NCBI RefSeq assembly: GCF_001514215.1
Contig: NZ_KQ948868.1
Coordinates: 133,559 to 196,248, forward strand
From: Streptomyces bungoensis
GTDB lineage: Bacteria > Actinomycetota > Actinomycetes > Streptomycetales > Streptomycetaceae
DNA: 62,690 nt
Direction of reading: 5' to 3'
A program made the position numbers and the translations under genes. Shown in pieces: positions 18,811 through 28,800 of this stretch; within the stretch, counting starts at the first letter, position 1, and every line of letters begins with the position of its first letter. Under the pieces are notes generated by a model. The model worked only from the letters and a program-made list of their open reading frames with translations. It was not told the DNA's origin and did no database searches.

Positions 18811-19800
18811 TCAGCGGTTGACCGCCCGCATCCCCGCCTCGTCGTAGCGCTCGCCCGCCGCGCGGGGCAGTTCGGCGTCGATGCGGGCCAGGTCCTCCTT
18901 GGTCAGCTCGATGTCGACCGCGGCCCCGTTCTGCTCCAGGTAGGTGCGGCGCTTGGTGCCCGGGATCGGGACCAGGTCCTCGCCCTGGGCCAGCACCCAG
19001 GCGATCGCCAGCTGGGCCGGCGTCACGTCCTTCTCGGCGGCGATCTCCTTCACCTTGGCCGCGAGCCTGAGGTTCGCCTCCAGGTTGGTGTCGGTGAAGC
19101 GCGGGTTGCCGCGGCGGAAGTCGCCCTCGTCCAGCTCGTCCGGCGAGGTGAAGCGGCCGGCGAGGAAGCCGCGGCCCAGCGGCGAGTACGGCACGAAGCC
19201 GATGCCGAGTTCCCGGCAGGTGGGCAGCACGTCGGCCTCCACGTCCCGCGTCCACAGCGAGTACTCGGTCTGCACGGCCGTGACGGGGTGCACCGCGTGG
19301 GCACGCCGGATGGTCTCCGCGCTCGCCTCGCTCAGCCCGATGTGCCGCACCTTGCCCTCGGCGACCAGCTCCCCCAGCGCGCCGACCGTCTCCTCGATGG
19401 GCACGTTCGGGTCGACCCGGTGCTGGTAGTACAGGTCGATGTAGTCGGTGCCGAGGCGCTCGAGGGAGCCGTGGACGGAGCTGCGCACGTGCTCGGCCGA
19501 GCCGTCCTGCCGGCCCACCGTGCTCATGTCGCCCGGCACCGCGTCGTCCATCCGGTAGTTGAACTTGGTGGCGATCTGGTACTCGTCGCGGTGGCCCCGC
19601 ACCGCCTCGCCGACCAGCGACTCGTTGGTCAGCGGGCCGTACATCTGGGCGGTGTCGAGGAAGGTGATGCCGAGCTCCAGGGCCCGCCGGATGGTCGCGA
19701 TCCCCTCGTCCCGGTCGGTGGAGCCGTAGAAGGCGGACATGCCCATGCATCCGAGGCCGATGGCCGATACCTGGAGATCCCGCAGACTGCGCTTGCGCAT
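18811..19800 (-). CDS. Aldo/keto reductase
   Basis: The 329-residue product is a (beta/alpha)8 oxidoreductase. It shows IGLGCMGMSAFYG, FLDTAQMYGPLTNESLVGEAV containing the catalytic Asp and Tyr, ATKFN with the catalytic Lys, YYQHRVD with the His, and the NADPH-binding PIPGTKRRTYLEQN at the end. Members of this MGMS subfamily reduce aldehydes and ketones. The ATG at 19800 has AAAGGCTGGG upstream. The promoter region carries a MerR-type inverted repeat, which suggests induction by oxidative or electrophilic stress. Confidence 0.9.
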   Translation of the reverse strand: MRKRSLRDLQVSAIGLGCMGMSAFYGSTDRDEGIATIRRALELGITFLDTAQMYGPLTNESLVGEAVRGHRDEYQIATKFNYRMDDAVPGDMSTVGRQDGSAEHVRSSVHGSLERLGTDYIDLYYQHRVDPNVPIEETVGALGELVAEGKVRHIGLSEASAETIRRAHAVHPVTAVQTEYSLWTRDVEADVLPTCRELGIGFVPYSPLGRGFLAGRFTSPDELDEGDFRRGNPRFTDTNLEANLRLAAKVKEIAAEKDVTPAQLAIAWVLAQGEDLVPIPGTKRRTYLEQNGAAVDIELTKEDLARIDAELPRAAGERYDEAGMRAVNR

Positions 19801-19959
19801 GTTCGTGTCCCAGCCTTTCGTGCACACTTCGGTCGGCGTCCGTACGGCCGTCACGGCGCACGGACGGAAAGCCCCCACCCATTCAGCGACGGATCGGCCC
19901 ACCCGGCATCCCGTGGGGGACGCCGGGCGACCCGGCATCGCGGGGTGGTGCGTTCGTGA

Positions 19960-19989
19960 CGCTACGACCTCAAGTGCACTCGAACGCAA
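19960..19989 (-). promoter_or_regulatory. Candidate MerR-type promoter of the aldo/keto reductase
   Basis: On the minus strand TTGCGT and GTAGCG are 18 nt apart, and the spacer contains an imperfect palindrome TTCGAGTG/CACTTGAG (19984-19969). A long spacer filled by a dyad is the usual layout for MerR-family control. No MerR gene lies in the window. Confidence 0.4.
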
Positions 19990-20007
19990 ATGTCACACGT
20001 CCGTGTC

Positions 20008-21234
20008 TCAGGCGCCCAGCCGGACCGGCAGCTCGAACAGGTCGTTCTGCGTGACCACCGGCTTGTTGCGCAACTCCGCCGCCGGGACCGCCAGGTCCAG
20101 GCCGGGGAAGCGGGCGTACAGCGCCGGCAGCGCCACCGCCGCCTCCAGCCGGGACAGCGCGGCGCCCGGGCACACGTGCGGGCCGTGCCCGAAGGAGATG
20201 TGCCGGTTCCGCGACTCGCGGGTGATGTCGAACTCCCCGGCGGTCGGGCCGTGCGCCTTCTCGTCGCGGCCGATCGCCCCGTACGACACGATCAGCGCGT
20301 CACCGGCCGGGATCACCTGGTCCCCTACCGGGACGTCCTCGGTCGCGAACCGGATCAGCACGTGCGAGGTCGGGGTGGACCAGCGCAGCGTCTCCTCGAT
20401 CACCGCCGACCAGTCGGCCTCGCCGGACAGCACCAGCGCCCGCTGCTCGGGGTGGTTGGAGAGGTTGACGACGGCGTTGACGATCAGCGAGATCGTGGTC
20501 TCGTGGCCCGCCGCCACCATCAGCTGGAGCGTGGAGACGATCTCCTCGTCGGTGAGGTGGTCGCCGTCCTCCGAGGCGAGGATCAGCGCGCTGGTCAGGT
20601 CGTCGCCCGGCTCGGCCCGCTTGGCCGCGACCGTCTCGGCCATGATCCGCGCCAGCTCGGTGAGGGTCGCGACGACCTCCTCGGGCGGCGTCTGGGTGGA
20701 GAAGAACTTCTCGAACAGCACCTTCAGCCGGGGCAGCCGCGCCTCCTCCAGGCCCATGAGGTCCGCGACGACGTACATGGGCAGCGGGTAGGCGAAGGCC
20801 GCCTTGAGGTCGACCGTCGAGCCGTCCGCGGGCAGCGCGTCCAGCAGGTCCTGGGTCAGCTTCTCGATGCGCTCGCGCATCCGCTCCACCCGGCGCGGGG
20901 TGAGCGCCTGCGCGACCAGCGTGCGCATCCGGCGGTGGTCGGCGCCGTCCACGGTGAGCATCGAGCGGCCCGGGTTGGCCAGGCCGATCAGCGGCCAGTC
21001 CGCGGGTATCTCACCGCGCCGCCAGGCGCCCCACACCTCGATGTCCTTCACCAGACGCGGGTCGGTGAGCAGTGCCTTGGCCTCCGCGTGGTGCGTGACG
21101 GCCCACACCGGGACACCGCCCGGCAGCTCGACGGCGGCGAGCGGGCCGGCCGCGCGCAGCGCCGCGCTCTCGCCGTCCAGGTCGGAGACGAAGGGGTCCA
21201 GGGCGATCCGAGGTGCTTCGGTACCGGTGCTCAT
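20008..21234 (-). CDS. Cytochrome P450, CYP154-type (conservon)
   Basis: The 408-residue P450 has the I-helix MVAAGHETT, the K-helix EETLR (ExxR), and the heme loop FGHGPHVCPGAALSR with the axial Cys. It is the last gene of a conservon and lies 97 bp after the CYP157 gene. CYP154/CYP157 pairs at the end of conservons are a known Streptomyces arrangement. The ATG at 21234 is preferred to GTG 21240 because the GGAGG site is then 9 nt away. Substrate and redox partners are not encoded here. Confidence 0.9.
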   Translation of the reverse strand: MSTGTEAPRIALDPFVSDLDGESAALRAAGPLAAVELPGGVPVWAVTHHAEAKALLTDPRLVKDIEVWGAWRRGEIPADWPLIGLANPGRSMLTVDGADHRRMRTLVAQALTPRRVERMRERIEKLTQDLLDALPADGSTVDLKAAFAYPLPMYVVADLMGLEEARLPRLKVLFEKFFSTQTPPEEVVATLTELARIMAETVAAKRAEPGDDLTSALILASEDGDHLTDEEIVSTLQLMVAAGHETTISLIVNAVVNLSNHPEQRALVLSGEADWSAVIEETLRWSTPTSHVLIRFATEDVPVGDQVIPAGDALIVSYGAIGRDEKAHGPTAGEFDITRESRNRHISFGHGPHVCPGAALSRLEAAVALPALYARFPGLDLAVPAAELRNKPVVTQNDLFELPVRLGA

Positions 21235-21331
21235 GGTCACGTTCCTCCAGGGCAGGGTCGGGGGTGCCGCGCCGGTCCGGGACAGCCCGGACCCCCGGCG
21301 CGAGTGCGGGCCGGCCGGGGCGACGCGGGGA

Positions 21332-22543
21332 TCAGCGGGCTGGTACGGGGGTGAAGCGGACGGGCAGCCGGGTCAGTCCCCGCAGCCAGGGCGAGGGCCG
21401 GCGGGCGAGTGCCTCGGCGGGCACCGCCAGATCGATGTCCGGCAGCCGGTCCAGGACGACCTCGATGCCGGTGCGGGCGATCACCTCGGCGATCTCCTGC
21501 GCGGGGAACGGGCAGGAGTGCTCGCCGTGGCCGAAGGAGAAGTGCGCGCTGTTGCCGCCGGTCAGCTCCGAGGCGTCGGTGCGCACCTGCGGATCGGAGT
21601 TGGCGCCCTGCAGCCCGAGCAGCAGCAGGTCGCCGGCCCGGACGGGGCGCCCGCCGAGGTGGGTGTCGCGGGTGGCCCAGCGGCCGGCCACGTTCTGCGT
21701 GGGCGTGTCCTCCCACAGCACCTCGTTCATGGCCTCCGCGACGCTGTGCCGCCCGCCGAAGAGGGAGGCGGCGAACCGGTCGTCGGTGAGCATCAGCCGC
21801 AGCGAGTTGCCGATCCAGTCGGCGGTCGGCTGGTGCCCGGCCGCCGTCATCACCATCAGGTCCTGGGTGATCTCGTCGTCGGTGAAGCCGCTGTCGTCGG
21901 CGAGCATCCGGGAGACCACGTCGTCGGCCGGCTCCCCCCGCCGGTCGGCGATCAACCGGGCCATGGAACCGGCCAGATGGGACTGTCCGGCCAGGGCGCG
22001 CTCCCGGCCGTCGATCATGTCGTTGAGGGCGGTGACCAGGCCCGGGCCGTCCTCGTCCGGGAAGCCGTAGAGCCGGGCCAGCACCCGCACCGGCAGCAGC
22101 ATCGCGTACTGCGCGATCAGGTCGGCCTCGCCGGTCGTGCACAGCGCGTCGATCAGCTCGTCCGCGAACCGCTCGGCGTGCCGGCGCAGTTCGAAGGGGT
22201 CGACCGCCTCCAGCGCGTTGCCGATCATCGCGGCGCGCTGCCGGTGCCGCTCGCCGACCGTGTACAGGATCGACGGCTGCTTGTGCCCGATCATCGGCAG
22301 CAGGGGCCAGCCGTCGGGGATGTTCTCCCACTGGTTCCACAGGTCCGAGTCCCGGCTGAACAGCACCGGATCGCCGGTGACCTGGTGCAGCTCGCGGTAG
22401 CCCAGCACCAGCCAGGCCGGGATGTCACCGTCGAGCAGCACCGGCACCACGGCACCGTGGTCGCGCCGCATCTCCCGGTACAGCCGGGCGGGCTCGGTCT
22501 GGAACCTGGGTCCGCCGAGCGGGACGGCGTCGGAGGGGGTCAC
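21332..22543 (-). CDS. Cytochrome P450, CYP157-type with altered K-helix motif
   Basis: The 403-residue P450 has an I-helix AAGHQPT and a heme loop FSFGHGEHSCPFPAQE with Cys344. The normally invariant K-helix ExxR reads EVLW (274-277), so the Arg is Trp. Loss of ExxR is the published peculiarity of the CYP157 family, which supports the family call. GTG 22543 overlaps the GTPase stop (GTGA), giving tight coupling to the conservon GTPase. Its partner CYP154 follows. Whether this P450 is catalytic is unclear. Confidence 0.9.
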   Translation of the reverse strand: MTPSDAVPLGGPRFQTEPARLYREMRRDHGAVVPVLLDGDIPAWLVLGYRELHQVTGDPVLFSRDSDLWNQWENIPDGWPLLPMIGHKQPSILYTVGERHRQRAAMIGNALEAVDPFELRRHAERFADELIDALCTTGEADLIAQYAMLLPVRVLARLYGFPDEDGPGLVTALNDMIDGRERALAGQSHLAGSMARLIADRRGEPADDVVSRMLADDSGFTDDEITQDLMVMTAAGHQPTADWIGNSLRLMLTDDRFAASLFGGRHSVAEAMNEVLWEDTPTQNVAGRWATRDTHLGGRPVRAGDLLLLGLQGANSDPQVRTDASELTGGNSAHFSFGHGEHSCPFPAQEIAEVIARTGIEVVLDRLPDIDLAVPAEALARRPSPWLRGLTRLPVRFTPVPAR

Positions 22544-23166
22544 ACGTACTCCTGTCGGGGCAGGCCCGCCCGGGCGGACGGGTCGGCGTACCGGTTCTTC
22601 ACGTGCTGCACCAGCGTGATCAGCGTGTGCTTGCCGGACTCGCGGGAGCGGGCGTCGCAGTCGATCAGCGGCACCTGGGGATCCAGGTCGAGCGCCTCGC
22701 GGACGTCCTCGCCCGCGCGGACGGCGCCGCCGAAGTCGTTGCAGGCCACGATGAACGGGGTGCCGTGGTGCTCCAGCCGGTCGATGGCGTACCAGGAGTC
22801 GTCGATCCGCCGGGTGTCGACCAGCACCACCGCCCCGAGCGTGCCCGAGAACAGGCGGTCCCACAGGAACCAGAACCGCTCCTGGCCCGGCGCGCCGAAC
22901 AGGTACAGCACGTTGCGCGCGTCCAGCGTGATCCGGCCGAAGTCGAAGGCGACCGTGGTGGCGGACTTGCCGCGCACCTGACGGATGTCGTCGACGCCGG
23001 CGCCGGCCTGGGTCATCGTCTCCTCGGTGTTGAGGGGACGGATCTCGCTGACGGAGCGGACCAGGGTGGTCTTGCCGACGCCGAAGCCGCCCACGACCAC
23101 GATCTTGAGACCGTTGTCGGCGGAGGCACCCAACGGGGTGCGCGCGTCAGAGGTTGCGAAGTCCAA
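22540..23166 (-). CDS. cvnD: Conservon Ras-like GTPase (CvnD)
   Basis: The 208-residue product shows the Walker A motif GGFGVGKTTL, a switch region ending in FGAPGQERF and ACNDFGG in the position of NKxD. This matches the CvnD GTPases of actinobacterial conservons, which form membrane-associated complexes resembling G-protein systems. TTG 23166 overlaps the 3' end of the DUF742 gene by 20 nt; a GGAG site lies about 10 nt upstream. It links the sensor part of the cluster to the two P450s. Confidence 0.92.
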   Translation of the reverse strand: MDFATSDARTPLGASADNGLKIVVVGGFGVGKTTLVRSVSEIRPLNTEETMTQAGAGVDDIRQVRGKSATTVAFDFGRITLDARNVLYLFGAPGQERFWFLWDRLFSGTLGAVVLVDTRRIDDSWYAIDRLEHHGTPFIVACNDFGGAVRAGEDVREALDLDPQVPLIDCDARSRESGKHTLITLVQHVKNRYADPSARAGLPRQEYV

Positions 23167-23494
23167 CGAGCACCTGCTCCAGGATGTCGGGGTCGGTCAG
23201 GGCCGGCCTGCGCGGATGACGGGCGCTGACGCGGCCCGCCGCCAGCAGGTCGCACAGCAGCACCTTGGTGATGCTCACCGGGAGCCGCAGTTCGGCGGCG
23301 ACCTCCACCACCGAGGTGGGGAACCGGGTCAGCTCGAGGATGGCCACGTGCTCCGACTGCATGCCGGTCACCGGATCCGACTCGGCGACCACGAGGGTGA
23401 CCAGGTCGAAGGGGGTGTCCGGGCCGGACCGGCTGCGGCCCTGGGTGATGGTGTAGAGGCGGTCGGGCGCGTCGTCCCTGCCCGGACGGCTCAT
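23147..23494 (-). CDS. cvnC: Conservon DUF742 protein (CvnC)
   Basis: The 115-residue product is a typical DUF742 protein with RLYTITQGRSRS near the start and LRLPVSITKVLLCDLLAAGRV, a winged-helix-like segment, in the middle. In conservons it is the third component between the roadblock protein and the GTPase. ATG 23494 overlaps the roadblock stop by ATGA. Confidence 0.92.
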   Translation of the reverse strand: MSRPGRDDAPDRLYTITQGRSRSGPDTPFDLVTLVVAESDPVTGMQSEHVAILELTRFPTSVVEVAAELRLPVSITKVLLCDLLAAGRVSARHPRRPALTDPDILEQVLVGLRNL

Positions 23495-23898
23495 GACGCG
23501 CGCGGCGGCGCGGTCAGGTGCTCACCGAGCTGTTCGACCAGCTCGCTCATGGTGTGCCCGACGAGTCCGGCGTCCGCGTCCTCCGTGGTGACCACGGCCA
23601 GATGGGCGCCCGCGCCGGCCTCCACGATGAACAGCACGCCGCCGTAGAACTCCGCCATCGCCGAGCGCACGCCGCCGCTGCCGTCGCCGAACTCGACGGA
23701 CGCCCCGTGCGAGAGCGACTGGATGCCGGCCGCGATGGCGGCGAGCTGGTCGGCCTGGTCGACGGACAGCTCCGGGGTACGGCACAGCTTCAGCCCGTCC
23801 CGGGAGAGCACGAGCGCGTGCCGGGCGCCCGGGGTCCTCTCCAGCAGGCCCTCCAGGAGCCAGGTGAGCTTGTCGTCGGTGGTGGTCGGGCCGGTCAT
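23491..23898 (-). CDS. cvnB: Conservon roadblock/LC7 protein (CvnB)
   Basis: The 135-residue product has the roadblock/LC7 fold pattern: LLEGLLERTPGARHALVLSRDG, an amphipathic helix with AAIAAGIQSLSHGAS, then GGVLFIVEAGAGAHLAVVT. Roadblock proteins act as GTPase regulators, which fits the CvnD gene two positions on. Both ends overlap neighbouring genes by ATGA. Confidence 0.93.
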   Translation of the reverse strand: MTGPTTTDDKLTWLLEGLLERTPGARHALVLSRDGLKLCRTPELSVDQADQLAAIAAGIQSLSHGASVEFGDGSGGVRSAMAEFYGGVLFIVEAGAGAHLAVVTTEDADAGLVGHTMSELVEQLGEHLTAPPRAS

Positions 23899-25553
23899 GC
23901 CGTGGTGTCGCCTTCCGGGAGCGGGTGCGAGTGCGGTGCGGGGGCGCCGGGGGACGGCGCCGTGTGTTCGGCCGGGTGGCTGCCGGGTGCGCCCGGCTCG
24001 TCCGGTGCCGTGTCATGGGAGTCGGCGGCCGCCGCGCCGTTGCCCTGTGCGGTGCCGGGCGCGGGAGCGGCGGGACCCCGGGCGTCCGGTGCGGGGCGGA
24101 CGGCCTGGCGGAAGCTGCTGAACCGGGCGGCGCGGGCCTTGCCGTCGTCGGCGTCGGCCGGCCGCCGGGTGCCGGGCGCGTCCTCGCAGGCGCCGGACGG
24201 GGTCCGGGTGCCTCCGGTGCGGGGCGCGGGCCGGGAGCGTTCGGCCTCGGCGAGCGTACGGCCCCGGCGGCGCTTCGGCAGCCCCGCCGGGCCCTCCGCG
24301 GCGGACGGTACGGCCGTGTCGCGGACCGGATCGTGGACCGGGTCCGGGACCGGGGGAGCCGGGGCCGCCGGGGCCTGCGCGGGCTCCGGGCGGGACGCCG
24401 GCACCGGCGTCGCCGGGGCGGGGTTGGTGAGGATGTCCTGCGGGACGAGCATCAGCACACCGGTGCCGCCGCGCGCCGAGGGCCGGAACGACACCTTCAG
24501 TCCGTGCTTGCGGGCCAGCCGGCCGACCACGGCGAGCCCGAGCCGGGTACCGGTCAGACCGCCCAGCTCGGAGGCGTCACCGGAGACCGCCCGCTCGGCC
24601 CGGCGCAGCTGCACCTCGCCCATGACCAGGCCGCTGTCCTCCACGGACACGATGACCCCGGCCGGCACCTCCTCCACGTAGACGTGGACCTCGGCGGTCG
24701 GCGGTGAGAAGTTCGCGGCGTTGTCGAGGAGTTCGGCGAGCGCGTGCATCACGCCCTCGGCGGCGTGCCCGGCGACCGCGCTCTCGCTGACCGAGTGCAC
24801 CCGCACCCGCCGGTAGCCGGCGATCCGGCCCATCGCCCCGCGCAGGATCGACTCCATGCCGATGGGCCGGGCCCACCGGCGGCCGGAGCGCGCCCCGGTC
24901 AGGACCGCGATGGAGTCCGCGAGCCGCCCGGCCTGGGCGGTGCGGTGGTCCAGGTGCAGCAGGTCGGCGAGGACGTCCTCGTCGGTGTGCCGGTCCTCCA
25001 TCGCGCGCAGGTCGGCGAGCGTGGCCGTCGCCAGGGCCTGCATCCGGGCGGCCGCGTTGGCGGTCGCGGAGACCGCGGCGCCGCGCTCGCGCCGCGCGCG
25101 CTCCAGCTCGTCGGTCAGCCGGGCGTTCTCCGCGCGCAGCCGCTCCGTCTCGCGGGCGCCCGTCACCTCAAGCCGGGACCGCTCGGCCGCGAACGACTCG
25201 GTCAACTCCGTTCGCTGACGCGCGAGTTCGTCGATGAGCCGCTGCTGCTCCTGGCGCGCCTCCTCGGTACTGCGGGCCTGTTGCTGCAGCAGCCGTCCCA
25301 CGTCCTGGGTCAGGTTCTCCAGCCGGCGCCTGCCCGCGCGCGCGGTCCGCAGGGCGTGCGCAGCGGTGGCCACCGCGGCGCTGAGCACGACCGCCGCCGC
25401 GCCGGCGCCCCAGGCGAGCGGGGCGCGCACCGGGCCGGGCGCCGCCGCCACCGCCACCCAGACGACGAGCGCCGACAGGGCGCCGGTCGCGGTGAGCGCG
25501 ACGGCGAACGTACGGGAGAAGGGACGGTCGCCGGGATGCGTGAGCGGGGTCAT
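23895..25553 (-). CDS. cvnA: Conservon sensor-kinase-like ATPase (CvnA)
   Basis: The 552-residue protein has two N-terminal membrane helices (about 16-36 and 44-66), a long coiled coil (75-180) and a histidine-kinase-like ATPase domain (about 265-375) with the N box ELLDNAANFSPP, the G1 VEDSGLVM and the G2 TRLGLAVVGRLARKHG. A Pro/Ala-rich tail of about 170 residues follows. No clear H-box histidine precedes the ATPase, in keeping with conservon CvnA proteins. It is the first gene of the operon and the likely membrane input. Confidence 0.93.
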   Translation of the reverse strand: MTPLTHPGDRPFSRTFAVALTATGALSALVVWVAVAAAPGPVRAPLAWGAGAAAVVLSAAVATAAHALRTARAGRRRLENLTQDVGRLLQQQARSTEEARQEQQRLIDELARQRTELTESFAAERSRLEVTGARETERLRAENARLTDELERARRERGAAVSATANAAARMQALATATLADLRAMEDRHTDEDVLADLLHLDHRTAQAGRLADSIAVLTGARSGRRWARPIGMESILRGAMGRIAGYRRVRVHSVSESAVAGHAAEGVMHALAELLDNAANFSPPTAEVHVYVEEVPAGVIVSVEDSGLVMGEVQLRRAERAVSGDASELGGLTGTRLGLAVVGRLARKHGLKVSFRPSARGGTGVLMLVPQDILTNPAPATPVPASRPEPAQAPAAPAPPVPDPVHDPVRDTAVPSAAEGPAGLPKRRRGRTLAEAERSRPAPRTGGTRTPSGACEDAPGTRRPADADDGKARAARFSSFRQAVRPAPDARGPAAPAPGTAQGNGAAAADSHDTAPDEPGAPGSHPAEHTAPSPGAPAPHSHPLPEGDTTA

Positions 25554-25884
25554 CGGTCCGGGGGGATCCTCGCGGCAGAGAAGGGCAAGGGAGGGCAGGC
25601 GGAAGCGTTCGGGTGGTCAGAGCCGACACTCGATGGTGAACTGCCGGTCACTATACGAGAGTTCGTGATCGAAATGGAAAGAGTCCGCGTTCGTTCCATG
25701 GACCGGACGGTCACCGGCCTGGAGCAGCGACCGGTCCCGCCTGTGGCGCCGCACACCCGGTCGATGTGATGGTTTTCGCACGTCGCCACGTACGGCCACC
25801 CCCTAGGGTTGCCGCGAGGTACGGCAGGGGCGTGGCTGACACCATGGTGTTCGTCGCCGGCAGGCAGCTGAAGGGAATCCAGAG
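25554..25884. other. Divergent region between conservon and pyruvate carboxylase
   Basis: A 331-bp divergent intergenic region, less GC-rich around 25640-25700. It holds a candidate promoter for the conservon and the ribosome site of pyc (AAGGGA). No further gene is supported. Confidence 0.5.
25650..25679 (-). promoter_or_regulatory. Candidate promoter of the conservon operon
   Basis: Minus-strand TTCCAT (25679-25674) and TATAGT (25655-25650) are separated by 18 nt. Transcription would start about 90 nt before cvnA. Confidence 0.45.
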
Positions 25885-28800
25885 ATGTTCCGCAAGGTGC
25901 TGGTCGCCAACCGTGGAGAGATCGCGATCCGCGCGTTCCGGGCGGGTTACGAGCTCGGTGCGCGCACGGTCGCCGTGTTCCCGCACGAGGACCGCAATTC
26001 GCTGCACCGGCTGAAGGCCGACGAGGCGTACGAGATCGGCGAGCCGGGGCACCCCGTGCGGGCCTACCTCTCCGTCGAGGAGATCGTGCGCGCCGCCCGC
26101 CGGGCCGGCGCCGACGCCGTCTACCCGGGGTACGGGTTCCTGTCGGAGAACCCGGAGCTGGCCCGCGCCTGCGAGGAGGCGGGCATCACCTTCGTCGGGC
26201 CGAGCGCCCGGACGCTGGAGCTGACCGGCAACAAGGCCCGCGCGGTGGCCGCCGCCCGGGCGGCCGGCGTGCCCGTGCTCGGCTCGTCCGCGCCGTCCGA
26301 CGACATCGACGAGCTGGTCCGGGCCGCCGAGGAGATCGGCTACCCCGTCTTCGTGAAGGCGGTCGCGGGCGGCGGCGGGCGCGGCATGCGCCGCGTGGCG
26401 GACCCCGCCCAGCTGCGCGAGTCCATCGAGGCCGCCTCCCGGGAGGCCGCGTCCGCCTTCGGCGACCCGACCGTGTTCCTCGAGAAGGCCGTCGTGGACC
26501 CGCGCCACATCGAGGTGCAGATCCTCGCCGACGGCGAGGGCAACGTCATCCACCTGTTCGAGCGCGACTGCTCGCTGCAGCGCCGCCACCAGAAGGTCAT
26601 CGAGCTGGCGCCCGCGCCCAACCTCGACCCGGAGCTGCGCGAGCGGATCTGCGCCGACGCCGTGCGGTTCGCCCGCGAGATCGGCTACCGCAACGCGGGC
26701 ACCGTGGAGTTCCTCCTCGACCCCGACGGCAACCACGTCTTCATCGAGATGAACCCGCGCATCCAGGTCGAGCACACCGTGACGGAGGAGGTCACGGACG
26801 TCGACCTGGTCCAGGCGCAGCTCAGGATCGCCTCCGGCGAGACCCTCGCCGACCTCGGCCTGTCCCAGGACACGGTCACCCTGCGCGGCGCCGCCCTGCA
26901 GTGCCGCATCACCACCGAGGACCCCGCGAACGGCTTCCGCCCGGACACCGGCCGGATCAGCGCCTACCGCTCGCCGGGCGGCTCCGGCATCCGCCTCGAC
27001 GGCGGCACCACCCATGCCGGCACGGAGATCAGCGCCCACTTCGACTCGATGCTGGTCAAGCTCACCTGCCGGGGCCGGGACTTCCGCGCGGCCATCGGGC
27101 GGGCCCGGCGGGCCGTCGCCGAGTTCCGCATCCGCGGCGTGGCGACGAACATCCCCTTCCTGCAGGCCGTGCTGGACGACCCGGACTTCCAGGCGGGCCG
27201 GATCACCACGTCCTTCATCGAGCAGCGCCCCCACCTGCTCACCGCCCGCCACTCCGCGGACCGCGGCACCAAGCTGCTCACCTACCTCGCCGACGTCACC
27301 GTCAACAAGCCGCACGGCGAGCGCCCTCGCCTGCTCGACCCGGTCACCAAGCTGCCGCCGCTCCCGGCCGGCGAGCCCCCGGCCGGCTCCCGGCAGCGGC
27401 TGGTCGACCTCGGCCCCGAGGGCTTCGCCCGGCAGCTGCGCGAGTCCCCGACGATCGGGGTCACCGACACCACCTTCCGCGACGCCCACCAGTCGCTGCT
27501 GGCCACCCGGGTGCGCACCAAGGACCTCCTCGCCGTCGCCCCGGCCGTCGCCCGCACCCTGCCCGGACTGCTGTCGCTGGAGTGCTGGGGCGGCGCCACC
27601 TACGACGTCGCCCTGCGCTTCCTCGCCGAGGACCCGTGGGAGCGGCTGGCCGCCCTGCGCGAGGCCGTGCCGAACATCTGCCTGCAGATGCTGCTGCGCG
27701 GCCGCAACACCGTCGGCTACACCCCGTACCCGACCGAGGTCACCGACGCCTTCGTGCAGGAGGCCGCCGCCACCGGCATCGACATCTTCCGCATCTTCGA
27801 CGCCCTCAACGACGTCGGCCAGATGCGGCCCGCCATCGAGGCCGTACGGGAGACCGGCACGGCCGTCGCCGAGGTCGCCCTGTGCTACACCGCCGACCTC
27901 AACGACCCCGCCGAACGGCTCTACACCCTCGACTACTACCTGCGCCTGGCCGAGCAGATCGTCGACGCCGGCGCCCACGTCCTGGCGATCAAGGACATGG
28001 CGGGCCTGCTGCGCGCCCCGGCCGCCGCGAAGCTCGTCTCGGCGCTGCGCCGCGAGTTCGACCTGCCCGTGCACCTGCACACCCACGACACGGCGGGCGG
28101 CCAGCTCGCCACCTACCTGGCCGCGATCCAGGCGGGCGCCGACGCCGTGGACGGCGCGGTGGCCTCCATGGCCGGTACGACCTCGCAGCCCTCGCTCTCG
28201 GCGCTGGTCGCCGCCACCGACCACTCCGAGCGGCCCACCGGACTCGACCTCCAGGCCGTCGGCGACCTGGAGCCGTACTGGGAGGGCGTGCGGCGGATCT
28301 ACGCGCCGTTCGAGGCGGGCCTCGCCTCCCCGACCGGCCGCGTCTACCACCACGAGATCCCCGGCGGCCAGCTGTCCAACCTGCGCACCCAGGCCGTCGC
28401 GCTCGGCCTCGGCGACCGCTTCGAGGACATCGAGGCGATGTACGCCGCCGCCGACCGCATCCTGGGGCACCTGGTCAAGGTCACCCCGTCCTCCAAGGTG
28501 GTCGGCGACCTCGCCCTGCACCTGGTCGGCGCCGGAGTCTCCCCGGCGGACTTCGAGGCCACGCCCGACCGGTTCGACATCCCCGACTCGGTCGTCGGCT
28601 TCCTGCGCGGCGAGCTGGGCACCCCGCCCGGCGGCTGGCCCGAGCCGTTCCGCACCAAGGCCCTCAAGGGCCGCGGCGAGCCAAAGCCGGCCCCCGAGCT
28701 GTCCGCCGAGGACCGCGAGGGGCTGGCCAAGGAGCCCCGGGCCACCCTCAACCGGCTGCTGTTCCCCGGCCCGACCCGCGAGTTCGACACGCACCGGCAG

